This document shows, piece by piece, positions 43,803-53,062 of a stretch of 53,069 nucleotides of DNA. Position numbers and translations under genes: made by a program. Where the stretch lies: assembly GCA_017856455.1 (NCBI GenBank), contig JAFMEZ010000009.1, positions 1 to 53,069 of the forward strand, given 5' to 3'. The DNA is from Parafilimonas sp. (lineage in GTDB: Bacteria > Bacteroidota > Bacteroidia > Chitinophagales > Chitinophagaceae). Numbering within the stretch: the first letter of the stretch is position 1; each line of letters starts with the position of its first letter. Below the pieces are notes generated by a model, which saw only the letters and a program-made list of their open reading frames with translations, had not been told where the DNA came from and did no database searches.

Positions 43803-45049
43803 TGCACACCTCCTTCTTCTTTTGCTGTTTCAGGAATTTCTTTCCCCTCCATGATCTCAACATTTCTTGCTACACTCAGTATAATACCAATAGCAAGACA
43901 GGTGAACAAGAATGAACTACCGCCCATACTAACAAGTGGTAACGTTACGCCAGTAACAGGAAATAAGTTCACATTTACTGCCATATTGGCCATTGCCTGT
44001 ATAACCAGCGTGAAACTTAATCCCAATGAAAGAAATGCACCAAATGCATACGGACACCTGCGCATGATTCTGAGACATCGATACAGGAACAACAGGTATA
44101 TCATTAAAATCATTGCTCCGCCAATCAATCCATATTCTTCAATAATTATTGCATAAATAAAATCTGAGTATGGGTGTGGGAGGAAGTTTCTAGCCTCGCT
44201 GTTACCCGGACCCAAACCAACCCATCGTCCTTTTGCAATTGCAATTTTTGCTTGTTGCACTTGAAAAGACGCCTCTGCTTTGTCTGCATACATGAAATTC
44301 TGAACGCGTTTGATCCAGGTCTCAACACGTCCCTTTGTTAGTACAGTTGGTAATGGGTCCGACTTACCTGTATCTTCATTATAATAAATTCTTGCAAATC
44401 CAATCAACATTGCAATGGGTAGCAATGCGATCAATATGACCAATAATAAATGCTTAATACTTGCTCTTCCGATAAACAACAATAACATACTTGTTGCACC
44501 TGTGAGTAAGGCCGTTGAGAGATTTGCTGGAGCAATTAAGGCACAGATCAAAACAACAGGAGCAATGACTGGCAAGAATCCTTTTTTAAATTCTTTGATT
44601 GTTTCCTGACGTTTACTCAATTGTCTACTTAAATACATGAACAATGCAAGCTTTGCCAGATCTGATGTTTGAAATGTAAGATTAATAATTGGCAATCTTA
44701 TCCAACGATTTGCATCATTCAAATTAGTTCCGAAAAACAACGTATATAGTAGAAGCGGAACTGATACGATATATAAAATTTGTGCAACCTTAGAGTATAC
44801 TGTATAATTAACAAGATGAGCAAAATATATAATAGCAACGCCAATTGCGATAAACACTATTTGCTTGAACAGATATGACTCTGTACTCTTAGAGAGTTTA
44901 TATGCAAGAGTACCTGTACTACTGTATACAGCCAATAAACTTACCAAAGTAAGCAAAACCACAAGCGTCCAAATCACCTTGTCGCCTTTGGTTCTTTTGG
45001 AGATACTTGATAAAGAATATTGTTTTATATCTAAGCTTTCGCCTTGCAT
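43799..45049 (-). CDS. ftsW: Peptidoglycan glycosyltransferase FtsW
   Basis: SEDS-family polymerase that builds septal glycan strands with FtsI, 416 aa. About ten membrane helices are apparent from residue 25 on. Signatures include NDANRWIRLPIINLTFQTSDLAKLALFMYL (split here as NDANRWIRL and FQTSDLAKLALFMYLSR, with the catalytic-site Asp in the family loop), GLGPGNSEARNFLPHPYSDF, IIEEYGLIGG and VTGVTLPLVSMGGSS. An ordinary RodA is longer from the operon and lacks this context. The end overlaps murG; the start is 4 bp after the murD stop. Confidence 0.95.
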   Translation of the reverse strand: MQGESLDIKQYSLSSISKRTKGDKVIWTLVVLLTLVSLLAVYSSTGTLAYKLSKSTESYLFKQIVFIAIGVAIIYFAHLVNYTVYSKVAQILYIVSVPLLLYTLFFGTNLNDANRWIRLPIINLTFQTSDLAKLALFMYLSRQLSKRQETIKEFKKGFLPVIAPVVLICALIAPANLSTALLTGATSMLLLFIGRASIKHLLLVILIALLPIAMLIGFARIYYNEDTGKSDPLPTVLTKGRVETWIKRVQNFMYADKAEASFQVQQAKIAIAKGRWVGLGPGNSEARNFLPHPYSDFIYAIIIEEYGLIGGAMILMIYLLFLYRCLRIMRRCPYAFGAFLSLGLSFTLVIQAMANMAVNVNLFPVTGVTLPLVSMGGSSFLFTCLAIGIILSVARNVEIMEGKEIPETAKEEGGVQ

Positions 45050-45052
45050 TGT

Positions 45053-46390
45053 TTATAATTCCTTTACGGCATTTTTAAATTGCTGACCCCTGTCTTCATA
45101 ATTTTTGAACAAATCAAAACTTGCACAAGCCGGACTCAAAAGCACTACATCACCTTTTGTTGAAACCTCATATGCTCTTTGAACTGCTTCATCTGCACTT
45201 GCTGTATCGATGATTTTTTCAACTACACCCTCAAAAGCAGTATGTATTTTTGAATTGTCAACTCCCATACAGATAATGGCTTTTACTTTTTCTGCTACCA
45301 TTTCTTTGATCATTTCATAATCATTGCCTTTATCAACACCGCCTAAAATGAGTGTAACGGGTTTCTCCATACTCTCTAATGCAAACCATGTACTATTTAC
45401 ATTGGTTGCTTTTGAGTCATTAATAAATTCAATACCTCTTACTGTTGCAACTTTTTCCATACGATGCTCTAAACTCTCAAATGATGCAACTGCATCCCTT
45501 ATTTTTTCTTTGCGTATACCGATTACCGAGCCAGCTACAGCTGCTGCCATGGTATTATACTGATTGTGTTTTCCTTTAAGCGCGAAATCAAATATGCTCA
45601 TGGAAAATGAATCAGCATTTGCAACCATCATTTTACCTTCTCGGATGTGTGCTCCTTTTGGCATTTCTCTTTGCATACTAATGGGGAGTGGTTTTGAATG
45701 AAATGGGTAATTGTTAAGATTTTGAATAGTCACAGGATCATCAGCATTGTATATGAAGAAATCCAATGCAGTTTGATTCTTGGTTATATTAAATTTTGCT
45801 TTGATATACTTGTTGAAATCATAATCATACCTATCAAGATGATCTTCAGTGATGTTTGTAAGTACCGCCACATCTGGCCTGAATGCATTGATATCATCCA
45901 ATTGAAAACTGCTGATTTCAACAACATACAATGGCTTTGGATCAAGAGCAATTTGTCTTGCAATCGAGTTGCCAATATTTCCTACTAACGCGCAATCCAT
46001 TCCTCCTTTTATACAAATCTGATATATCAAAGAAGTTGTTGTTGTTTTACCATTGCTGCCTGTTATTCCAATTATTTTACTGTCGCCTTTATACCTATAC
46101 GCTAACTCTATTTCACTTATAATCGGAATTCCCTTTTGAATGATCTGCTGAACAATTGGTGATTGGTGTGGTATACCTGGACTTTTCATTACTTCATCGG
46201 CTGCCAGTATACGCTCATAATGATGTTGTCCTTGCTCAAATTCAATTTGATTGTCGATCAACTCTTTTTCATAATGAGCTTGAAGCTTTCCGCCATCAGA
46301 AACAAATACATCATACCCTTGCTGCTTACACAACAACGCAGCACCAACGCCACTTTCACCTGCCCCTAGTATGATAATTTTTTTTCTCAT
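45053..46390 (-). CDS. murD: UDP-N-acetylmuramoyl-L-alanine--D-glutamate ligase
   Basis: Mur ligase that adds D-Glu, 445 aa. N-terminal IIILGAGESGVGAALLCK, P-loop GITGSNGKTTTTSLIYQ, VVEISSFQLDDINAFRPDVAVLTNITEDHLDRY (seen as VVEISSFQLDD and NITEDHLDRYD) and NDSKATNVNSTWFALES are diagnostic of MurD. The C-terminal LLSPACASFDLFKNYEDRGQ motif is typical. It begins 5 bp after the mraY stop. Confidence 0.97.
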   Translation of the reverse strand: MRKKIIILGAGESGVGAALLCKQQGYDVFVSDGGKLQAHYEKELIDNQIEFEQGQHHYERILAADEVMKSPGIPHQSPIVQQIIQKGIPIISEIELAYRYKGDSKIIGITGSNGKTTTTSLIYQICIKGGMDCALVGNIGNSIARQIALDPKPLYVVEISSFQLDDINAFRPDVAVLTNITEDHLDRYDYDFNKYIKAKFNITKNQTALDFFIYNADDPVTIQNLNNYPFHSKPLPISMQREMPKGAHIREGKMMVANADSFSMSIFDFALKGKHNQYNTMAAAVAGSVIGIRKEKIRDAVASFESLEHRMEKVATVRGIEFINDSKATNVNSTWFALESMEKPVTLILGGVDKGNDYEMIKEMVAEKVKAIICMGVDNSKIHTAFEGVVEKIIDTASADEAVQRAYEVSTKGDVVLLSPACASFDLFKNYEDRGQQFKNAVKEL

Positions 46391-46395
46391 TTAAC

Positions 46396-47667
46396 TTATC
46401 TCATTTTTAATGACATGATTGCAAAAACAACGAACAAGAGTGTTACAATCCAAAACCTTACTGCAATCTTGCTTTCATGGTATCCTTTTTTTTGATAGTG
46501 ATGGTGCAGAGGACTCATTAAAAACACTCTACGACCTTCACCATATTTTTTCTTGGTATATTTGAAATAGCTCACTTGAATAATTACACTTAGATTTTCT
46601 ACAAGAAATATTGCGCAGAATATTGGTATCAATAATTCTTTTCTCACCATTATTGCAAGTGAAGCAATGATTCCTCCAAGTGCTAGACTTCCTGTATCCC
46701 CCATGAAAACTTGAGCAGGATAAGTGTTGTACCATAGAAACCCGATACATGCTCCAATCATTGCGGCAATAAAAATGGAGACTTCACCCAAGTTGGGTAT
46801 GTACATAATATTTAGGTAGTCTGCGAAAATTAAATTGCCGCTGGCATATGCAAATAATGCAAGACATAAACCAATAATAGCAGAAACTCCCGTAGCAAGT
46901 CCATCTAATCCATCTGTAATATTTGCACCATTTGAAACCGCTGTTACAATAAAAATAATCACCAACATGTATACAACCCAGCCATATTGTCTAAGTCCAT
47001 CTGGAAGTAATCGAGCATAATTGAATTCATGATTCTTAATGAAAGGGATTGTAGTTATTGGTTCATTTGCTTTTACAAAATAGCGTTCTCCCCCCTGAAA
47101 CTTGACAACTGTTGCGTTCGAAGGCTTTCCCTCACCTTTAAACTCACGCATTACTTTTACATTGTCATTGAACAACAATGTGACACTTATAATAACGCCC
47201 AAACCAACTTGTCCTAATATTTTGAACCATCCTGCTAATCCATCTTTATCACCTTTTTTGTAAGGGATACCCTGTTCCTGTGAAAGTCTTTTCGCACGCA
47301 GTTTTAAATAATCATCTACGAAACCTACTAGTCCTAACCACACTGTACTCAGCAATAACAGTTTGATATAAACTTTATCAAGATTTGCAAACAATAAAGT
47401 TGGAATAAGTATACCAAGCAAGATGATGAATCCACCCATTGTAGGTGTTCCCTTTTTTTGCTCTTCACCCTGCAATCCCAATTCTCGAACACTTTCTCCA
47501 ACCTGTTTTTTTTGCAAGAAGAGAATAATTCTTTTTCCATAAACAAGCGTTATAAACAAGGATAACAGTATGGCCATCATTGACCTGAACGTGATAAATT
47601 GAAATATTCCCATACCAGGAAATTTCAATCCCTCGCTCTGCAACCATTGATACAAGTGATATAACAT
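46396..47667 (-). CDS. mraY: Phospho-N-acetylmuramoyl-pentapeptide-transferase
   Basis: Membrane enzyme that makes lipid I, 423 aa, longer than the 360 aa of E. coli. Catalytic Asp pair in [12 protein letters not shown] (residues ~116-127), the third Asp in [15 protein letters not shown], and [11 protein letters not shown] and [16 protein letters not shown] later. An insertion of about 60 residues ([20 protein letters not shown] through [10 protein letters not shown]) precedes the TDGLDGLA segment, as in other Bacteroidota. Roughly ten membrane helices. It is placed 6 bp after murE. Confidence 0.97.
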   Translation of the reverse strand: MLYHLYQWLQSEGLKFPGMGIFQFITFRSMMAILLSLFITLVYGKRIILFLQKKQVGESVRELGLQGEEQKKGTPTMGGFIILLGILIPTLLFANLDKVYIKLLLLSTVWLGLVGFVDDYLKLRAKRLSQEQGIPYKKGDKDGLAGWFKILGQVGLGVIISVTLLFNDNVKVMREFKGEGKPSNATVVKFQGGERYFVKANEPITTIPFIKNHEFNYARLLPDGLRQYGWVVYMLVIIFIVTAVSNGANITDGLDGLATGVSAIIGLCLALFAYASGNLIFADYLNIMYIPNLGEVSIFIAAMIGACIGFLWYNTYPAQVFMGDTGSLALGGIIASLAIMVRKELLIPIFCAIFLVENLSVIIQVSYFKYTKKKYGEGRRVFLMSPLHHHYQKKGYHESKIAVRFWIVTLLFVVFAIMSLKMR

Positions 47668-47673
47668 ACTTAT

Positions 47674-49140
47674 TTATTTATCTAATTCTTTAAAAGCCGA
47701 CATTAAAACTTCCTTATCATCAAATGAATATTTCTTGCCTTTCACTTCCTGATATTTTTCGTGGCCTTTTCCTGCAATCAGAATAATGTCATCTTGTTTA
47801 GCCAACATTACTGCCATTCTGATGGCTTCTCTTCTGTCTTCTACCGTAACCACTTTTCTCAGCAGATCAAATTGCATTTCCTGCTTCATGTCATTCAAAA
47901 TATCAACCGGTTCTTCACTTCTCGGATTATCTGATGTAAAAATTGCCTTGTTGCTGTATGTTGCAGCTGTTGCGCCCATAACCTTCCGTTTAGACTTGTC
48001 TCTATCTCCACCGCATCCAACTACCGTAATAATCTGCTCATACCCTTTTTGTAGTTTCTTTATTGTAGTGAGAACATTCAATAATGCATCAGGAGTATGG
48101 GCATAATCAACAATTCCAATAATTGACTGGTGCTCAGAGAGCAACCAATCAAATCTTCCCTCAGCACCTTGGAGCTTACTCATCACCCTTAAGACTTCCT
48201 GCTTTTCTAGTCCAAGGTTTATTGCAACTCCATATACAGCCAACAAATTATATGCATTGAATTCTCCAATGAGTCTGAACATCACTTCTTGATCATTGAT
48301 CAGCATATGTAGGCCTGTGATACTATTATCGATGATCTTTCCCTTAAAATTTGATGAAGTTTTTAAACTGTAGGTATACTTTTTTGCAACTGTATTTTGC
48401 AACATATAGTTGCCATTTTTATCATCTTCATTTACCAATGCAAATGCAGTTGTAGTGAGATGATCAAAAAATGATTTTTTTACACGGCGATACTCATCAA
48501 ATGTTTTATGATAATCTAAGTGATCATGTGTGATGTTGGTAAAGACAGCTCCAGCAAAATTGAGTCCACTTATTCTTTGCTGATATATAGCGTGACTGCT
48601 AACTTCCATAAATACATACTCACATCCAGACTGATGCATCGTATGTAATAATTTATTTAAGGATATTACATCTGGAGTAGTATGGGTTGATGGCAGAACA
48701 TCATGATTAATTCTATTGTTTACAGTTGAAATCAAACCAACCTTATACCCCATTTCTAAAAACAGGTTGAATAGCACTGTTGCAACAGTTGTCTTACCAT
48801 TTGTACCAGTGATTCCTACAAGTTTAACACTTGAGGTAGTATTACCATAAAAATGATGGCTCATGATGCCTGCTGCTTTAGCAGCATCGCTTGTCTGCAC
48901 ATAAGTTACATTCGCATGAATCTGCTGTGGAATATTTTCACATACAATAGAAGTTGCACCAGATTGAATAGCGTTTTCAATGAAATCATGCCCGTCATTT
49001 GAAACACCCTTCATTGCAATGAAACAACTTCCAGGCTTGATCTGTCTTGAATCAATTTGAATATCAGAAACAGATATGTCTGTACTGCCTGAAACAGAAA
49101 GTATATTAATCTTATATAGTATGTCTTGCAGTTTTTGCAT
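47674..49140 (-). CDS. murE: UDP-MurNAc-tripeptide synthetase, meso-diaminopimelate-type
   Basis: Mur ligase that adds the third residue of the stem peptide, 488 aa. P-loop GITGTNGKTTVATVLFNLF near residue 110, FTNITHDHLDYHKTFDEY, and the amino-acid specificity loop DNPRSEEPVDI near residue 405. DNPR is the signature of enzymes using meso-diaminopimelate, in contrast to the Lys-type motif. The start codon overlaps the ftsI stop (TGATG). murF, the next ligase of the pathway, is not in this operon. Confidence 0.96.
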   Translation of the reverse strand: MQKLQDILYKINILSVSGSTDISVSDIQIDSRQIKPGSCFIAMKGVSNDGHDFIENAIQSGATSIVCENIPQQIHANVTYVQTSDAAKAAGIMSHHFYGNTTSSVKLVGITGTNGKTTVATVLFNLFLEMGYKVGLISTVNNRINHDVLPSTHTTPDVISLNKLLHTMHQSGCEYVFMEVSSHAIYQQRISGLNFAGAVFTNITHDHLDYHKTFDEYRRVKKSFFDHLTTTAFALVNEDDKNGNYMLQNTVAKKYTYSLKTSSNFKGKIIDNSITGLHMLINDQEVMFRLIGEFNAYNLLAVYGVAINLGLEKQEVLRVMSKLQGAEGRFDWLLSEHQSIIGIVDYAHTPDALLNVLTTIKKLQKGYEQIITVVGCGGDRDKSKRKVMGATAATYSNKAIFTSDNPRSEEPVDILNDMKQEMQFDLLRKVVTVEDRREAIRMAVMLAKQDDIILIAGKGHEKYQEVKGKKYSFDDKEVLMSAFKELDK

Positions 49141-51242
49141 CAGGGTTTTTCTGATTTAATGCCAAGATTCAAGTAGACTGTTTGTCCTTTTTGTAGAGGA
49201 GTGCCAGCCGGAATAGATTGGGCAGTTACTTTACCTTTTCCATATGCTATTACTTGAATAGATTGGTCTTCTAAAATTTCCAACGCATCTTTCAATCCAT
49301 ACCCATTCAAATCAGGCATTATGCCACTAGAAATATTATTTGATAAAAATTGAAGAGGTGTATCCGATTTTTGATTTTTAAATTGCTGGACAATCAATTT
49401 ATGATCAGACAATTTTCCTTTTGTTGAATTTCGATTGGTATCAATCAACGTTGGGTGCTTATAATACTGATATAAGTCGCGATCAATCGTGTATAATTTA
49501 TTTGCGATTGTTCTAAAAACAGGACCAGCAATTTGTGCACCATAATATCTTGCAGCAAAAGGCTTATTTTTTATAACAACTATACAGGAGTACTTTGGTC
49601 TATCTGTTGGGAAATAACCTGCAAAAGATGATTGATAAATATGCTCGGTATAACCTTTATTTCCATTTGCAACCTGTGCAGTTCCAGTTTTTCCTGCAAT
49701 TGGAAAATTTAGATCAAGAATACTTTTTGCAGTTCCAGATGTTACAACACCTTCTAAACAAATTTTTAATTGTTGTAGGGTTTTTGCACTACAAATTGAA
49801 TCGTTCAGTACTTGCGGATTGAATTCCTTGACTTTTGCACCATCTTTCATAACAGCATTCACCAAATAAGGTTTCATCATTTTACCATTATTAGCAACTG
49901 CGTTGTAAATCATCAATGTTTGCAGCGGTGAAATGGCAATAGAATAACCAAATCCCATCCAAGGCAAAGAAACATTGCTCCAATATTTACCACCTGGACG
50001 TGGGATTGCTGGATTGGATTCACCAATCAAATCAATTCCAGTAGGTTTATGTAATTGTAACTTTTCAAGATGGGAAATAAATTTTGATGGATTTCTTCCG
50101 TAATAATTTACTGCCAACTTTGCCATTCCAACATTAGAACTAAGTTCAAATGCCTGTTGATAAGTAACATCTGTGTGATGATGCCTTTCACTGTCCCACA
50201 CTGTTCTTCCACTATACTCCCACTTTCCACCTTCGATATTTACATGGCTTGAAAGATTGATGTATTGATCATTCAAAGCAGAAAGCATTGTGATCAGTTT
50301 AAATGTGGATCCTGGTTCTGACCTTGTAATGGCATAATTCATATCCTCCAAATAAGAACCATCAGGTTGCCTTCCTAGATTAGCGATTGCTTTGATTTTC
50401 CCTGTACTGACTTCCATTACAATACAGGTTCCATTGGTGCATTCATTCTCACTCATTACTTTCAGTAATGCCTGCTCAGCGATATCTTGAATATTAACAT
50501 CTAATGTTGTGATGATATCCTTACCATTATCAGGCTCGATTTCTGAACCCTCTACTGGAACAAATGCTCCACCTGCAATTCTTCTCACCAATCTCTTACC
50601 CGTTACCCCCTTCAATAAACTATCATAGGTTTTTTCTATGCCAACACTTTTGGTAACAATATTCCCTGTTGAATCCACATACTCTCTTGAAAGTCCAATT
50701 GTTCTATTGGCCAATAGTCCAAATGGCGTCATTCTTTTTTCCTTCTCAATAAAAATGAAGCCATTTTTATTTTTATTCTTTTTTATAAATCCAATACTTC
50801 TGAGAGATTGATATTGATTGAAATCTATATTACGTGTCAACAGATGATATCGGTCTTGACGATTAAAAACATCCATTAACTCTCGCTTGTATTCAACTTC
50901 AGTTTTTTCGCCTAGAATTAAAGCAAGATTGTAAGCGATACTATCGAGGTGCTGCTTTAATCTTTCACCATTTTTCTCCTGGATACCGTCTGCTCCAAAA
51001 TCGAGATAGATATCAAAAAAAGGAATTGAACTGCTTAGTATTCTTCCATCTTCGCTGTAGATTGTACCTCTTTCAGCATCCATTTCTCTGTACTCCAAAT
51101 GAAGACTATCACTCAGTGAGCGCCAATAAGCACCTTCAGCATTTTGTATATAAAATGCTTTTGCAAAGATGCAGACCCCTAACACCAACATCATGATGTA
51201 AATGAGGTAACTACGCCATAATATGTCTTTTTTTGTTTCCAA
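49140..51242 (-). CDS. ftsI: Septal class B penicillin-binding protein with a PASTA domain
   Basis: Transpeptidase of the divisome, 700 aa. A short cytoplasmic N-terminus and one membrane helix (residues ~11-30) precede the pedestal domain (RGTIYSEDGRILSSSIPFFDIYLD). Catalytic motifs: SxxK at S312-TFK (EPGSTFKLITML), SxN at S368-S-N370, and KTG at 518-520 (IAGKTGTAQVANG). A PASTA domain ends the protein (MPDLNGYGLKDALEILEDQ onward, ~643-697). The start is TTG at 51242, directly after the ftsL stop and in the same frame; the first in-frame ATGs (51194, 51191) would cut off the ILWRSY segment and part of the helix. Confidence 0.94.
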   Translation of the reverse strand: METKKDILWRSYLIYIMMLVLGVCIFAKAFYIQNAEGAYWRSLSDSLHLEYREMDAERGTIYSEDGRILSSSIPFFDIYLDFGADGIQEKNGERLKQHLDSIAYNLALILGEKTEVEYKRELMDVFNRQDRYHLLTRNIDFNQYQSLRSIGFIKKNKNKNGFIFIEKEKRMTPFGLLANRTIGLSREYVDSTGNIVTKSVGIEKTYDSLLKGVTGKRLVRRIAGGAFVPVEGSEIEPDNGKDIITTLDVNIQDIAEQALLKVMSENECTNGTCIVMEVSTGKIKAIANLGRQPDGSYLEDMNYAITRSEPGSTFKLITMLSALNDQYINLSSHVNIEGGKWEYSGRTVWDSERHHHTDVTYQQAFELSSNVGMAKLAVNYYGRNPSKFISHLEKLQLHKPTGIDLIGESNPAIPRPGGKYWSNVSLPWMGFGYSIAISPLQTLMIYNAVANNGKMMKPYLVNAVMKDGAKVKEFNPQVLNDSICSAKTLQQLKICLEGVVTSGTAKSILDLNFPIAGKTGTAQVANGNKGYTEHIYQSSFAGYFPTDRPKYSCIVVIKNKPFAARYYGAQIAGPVFRTIANKLYTIDRDLYQYYKHPTLIDTNRNSTKGKLSDHKLIVQQFKNQKSDTPLQFLSNNISSGIMPDLNGYGLKDALEILEDQSIQVIAYGKGKVTAQSIPAGTPLQKGQTVYLNLGIKSEKP

Positions 51243-51584
51243 TTACTTGGATGAATTTTTAAGTTTATTTGTTGTGTCCTCCAATGTCATTGGAGGTTCT
51301 TTAATTTCTTTAATACCAAATGGCTCAACAGCTTTTACAACTTCAGACTGTTTAGTCATGAACATCCAATCTTTTCTGATCATTTTGAATTCGTATTGGA
51401 GGTCTTTCATCTCTTTGGAAGTTCTATTGATGTCTTTGATTGCTTTTTCAGCATGGTGACCATTATATATATATAGAATTGCGAGTGCTGCCAAAAACAA
51501 GAAGAAACGAACATTCTTCACCAACCAGGCTTGGTTGATGAAAAACCACTTATTCTCTCTGCTATTCATTTTTTGTTCGTTCAT
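51243..51584 (-). CDS. ftsL: FtsL-like cell division protein
   Basis: A 113-aa bitopic protein. A cytoplasmic N-terminus (~25 residues) is followed by one membrane helix (RFFLFLAALAILYIYNGH, ~25-42), then a heptad-like periplasmic coiled-coil segment (AIKDINRTSKEMKDLQYEFK). FtsL primary sequence is poorly conserved; identification rests on this topology and the fixed place between rsmH and ftsI. The start ATG overlaps the rsmH stop (TAATG). Its TAA is followed immediately by the TTG start of ftsI in the same frame. Confidence 0.88.
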   Translation of the reverse strand: MNEQKMNSRENKWFFINQAWLVKNVRFFLFLAALAILYIYNGHHAEKAIKDINRTSKEMKDLQYEFKMIRKDWMFMTKQSEVVKAVEPFGIKEIKEPPMTLEDTTNKLKNSSK

Positions 51585-52534
51585 TAATCTTTTTTTTCTG
51601 CTACTCTTAACCTTGCACTGCGTGATCTAGGATTTCTTGAAACTTCTTCTGCACTGGGTTCAATTGGTTTTTTGGATATTGGATTAAACGGACTTGAAAT
51701 CTTAGTGCCATATACTGGATCTATACTGATCTCATCAACATCACCAGTTTTAAAAAATTGTTTCACCATTCTATCTTCGATACTGTGAAAGGTTATAATT
51801 GCAATTCTTCCTCCAGGCTTTAGCACTTCAACGGATTGATTCAATAAGTCTTTTAATGATCCTGTTTCATCATTGACTGCCATTCTCAACGCTTGAAATA
51901 CCTGTGCGAGATATTTATTGGGATTGCCTTTGACGATTGGCGAAATGACAGCCTTGAATTCTTCAATGGTTTTGATTGAAGTAGTTTGCGTATGCGTCAC
52001 CAACAACTGTGCAAGCGTTTTTGCATTAGATACTTCACCATACTCTTGAAAGATCCATTGAAGTTCAGCGGCAGTTTTGGTTTTAATCAGCTCCGATGCA
52101 GTAAGTTCGCCCGACTGATCCATCCGCATATCCAAAGGCGCATCAAAACGTATTGAAAATCCACGTGATGGTTCATCAAATTGGTGGCTACTCACACCGA
52201 GATCAGCAAGAATTCCATCTACTGATGAAATTTTGTGTAGGCGTAAAAACTTAGAAAGATGTCGAAAATTGTGAGGAATAAACAAGATGCGTGTATCAGC
52301 AGGTAAGTTCTTTTTTGCATCTGCATCCTGATCAAAGGCAATCAATCTCCCCTCATTTCCCAATTTTTTCAAAATTTCCCTTGCATGTCCACCTCCACCA
52401 AATGTGCAATCAACATAAATACCGTTTGATTTTATGCTGAGTCCATCAATGGCTTCATTAAGCAGTACCGGCACATGGTAAGTGGTTGAATGATCACTTA
52501 TTTTCTGTTCACCTTTCTGCTTATTAGGCAACAT
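51584..52534 (-). CDS. rsmH: 16S rRNA (cytosine1402-N4)-methyltransferase
   Basis: SAM-dependent methyltransferase (MraW) that makes m4Cm1402 in the ribosomal P site, 316 aa. HVPVLLNEAIDGL at residues ~20-32, SAM-binding GIYVDCTFGGGGHAREIL, ILADLGVSSHQFDEPSRGFSIR and the C-terminal IAIITFHSIEDRMVKQFF are family signatures. The ~19-residue N-terminal lead from the ATG at 52534 is charged and variable. It follows mraZ by 13 bp, as in nearly all dcw clusters. Confidence 0.97.
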   Translation of the reverse strand: MLPNKQKGEQKISDHSTTYHVPVLLNEAIDGLSIKSNGIYVDCTFGGGGHAREILKKLGNEGRLIAFDQDADAKKNLPADTRILFIPHNFRHLSKFLRLHKISSVDGILADLGVSSHQFDEPSRGFSIRFDAPLDMRMDQSGELTASELIKTKTAAELQWIFQEYGEVSNAKTLAQLLVTHTQTTSIKTIEEFKAVISPIVKGNPNKYLAQVFQALRMAVNDETGSLKDLLNQSVEVLKPGGRIAIITFHSIEDRMVKQFFKTGDVDEISIDPVYGTKISSPFNPISKKPIEPSAEEVSRNPRSRSARLRVAEKKD

Positions 52535-52547
52535 CAGTTTTGTTTTT

Positions 52548-53006
52548 TCATTGTTGATCTTTCTTTGCCATCACTTCAGCTGCTAGATTGCTGAAAGTTT
52601 CTGGAGAAAATTTTTCAAAGAACTGCTGATACTTATTTTTATCCCATATTTCCATTTTGTTGACCGCTGAAACCAACACAATATCCTTTTCGAGTCCAGC
52701 GTGCTCCATCAAATTCTTAGGCAACAACAACCTCCCTGCACTGTCCAACTCTATTTGCATTGCGCCATTTAGAAAATAACGTCTAAACTCTCTGACCTTT
52801 GGATCAAAATCATTGAGATTGCTGATTGACTCATACAAAGGGTTCCAGCTTTTCATAGGATACATCGAGAGGCATTTTTCAAAACCACGGTTGATGACAA
52901 AAACAGGCATTTCACCCTCAGGCAGCTGTTTTTTTATGCCTGCAGGTAGAAGAAACCTACCTTTGCTGTCAATTGTTGCCTCGTATTCGCCTATGAAACC
53001 TATCAT
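52548..53006 (-). CDS. mraZ: Transcriptional regulator MraZ
   Basis: First gene of the dcw operon, 152 aa. Two tandem AbrB-like swapped-hairpin domains: GEYEATIDSKGRFLLPAGIKK near the N-terminus and NGAMQIELDSAGRLLLPKNL in the second half. The homologues in E. coli and Mycoplasma bind direct repeats in their own promoter and control the operon. The start is the ATG at 53006; upstream bases to the window edge contain three GTG-led repeats with 10-bp spacing. Confidence 0.95.
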   Translation of the reverse strand: MIGFIGEYEATIDSKGRFLLPAGIKKQLPEGEMPVFVINRGFEKCLSMYPMKSWNPLYESISNLNDFDPKVREFRRYFLNGAMQIELDSAGRLLLPKNLMEHAGLEKDIVLVSAVNKMEIWDKNKYQQFFEKFSPETFSNLAAEVMAKKDQQ

Positions 53007-53037
53007 TTACAATCAGTTATGTAAAAAACCATTTATT

Positions 53038-53062
53038 GACACAAAATAACACAAAATCCCAC
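53038..53062 (-). promoter_or_regulatory. Candidate MraZ operator (three direct repeats, 10-bp period)
   Basis: On the minus strand GTGGGATTTT, GTGTTATTTT and GTGTCAATAA follow one another, giving GTG every 10 bp at 53062, 53052 and 53042. MraZ boxes elsewhere are TGGG-containing direct repeats with this period. Only the first unit has the full GTGGGA; the others are degenerate. The window ends 7 bp further, so more repeats may lie outside. A -7-like TTATTTTG lies within the repeats. Confidence 0.5.

Noticed and set aside
45698-46374. Several plus-strand frames of 60-100 codons across murD
   Set aside because: They are antisense shadows of murD in other frames, with no domain or start context.
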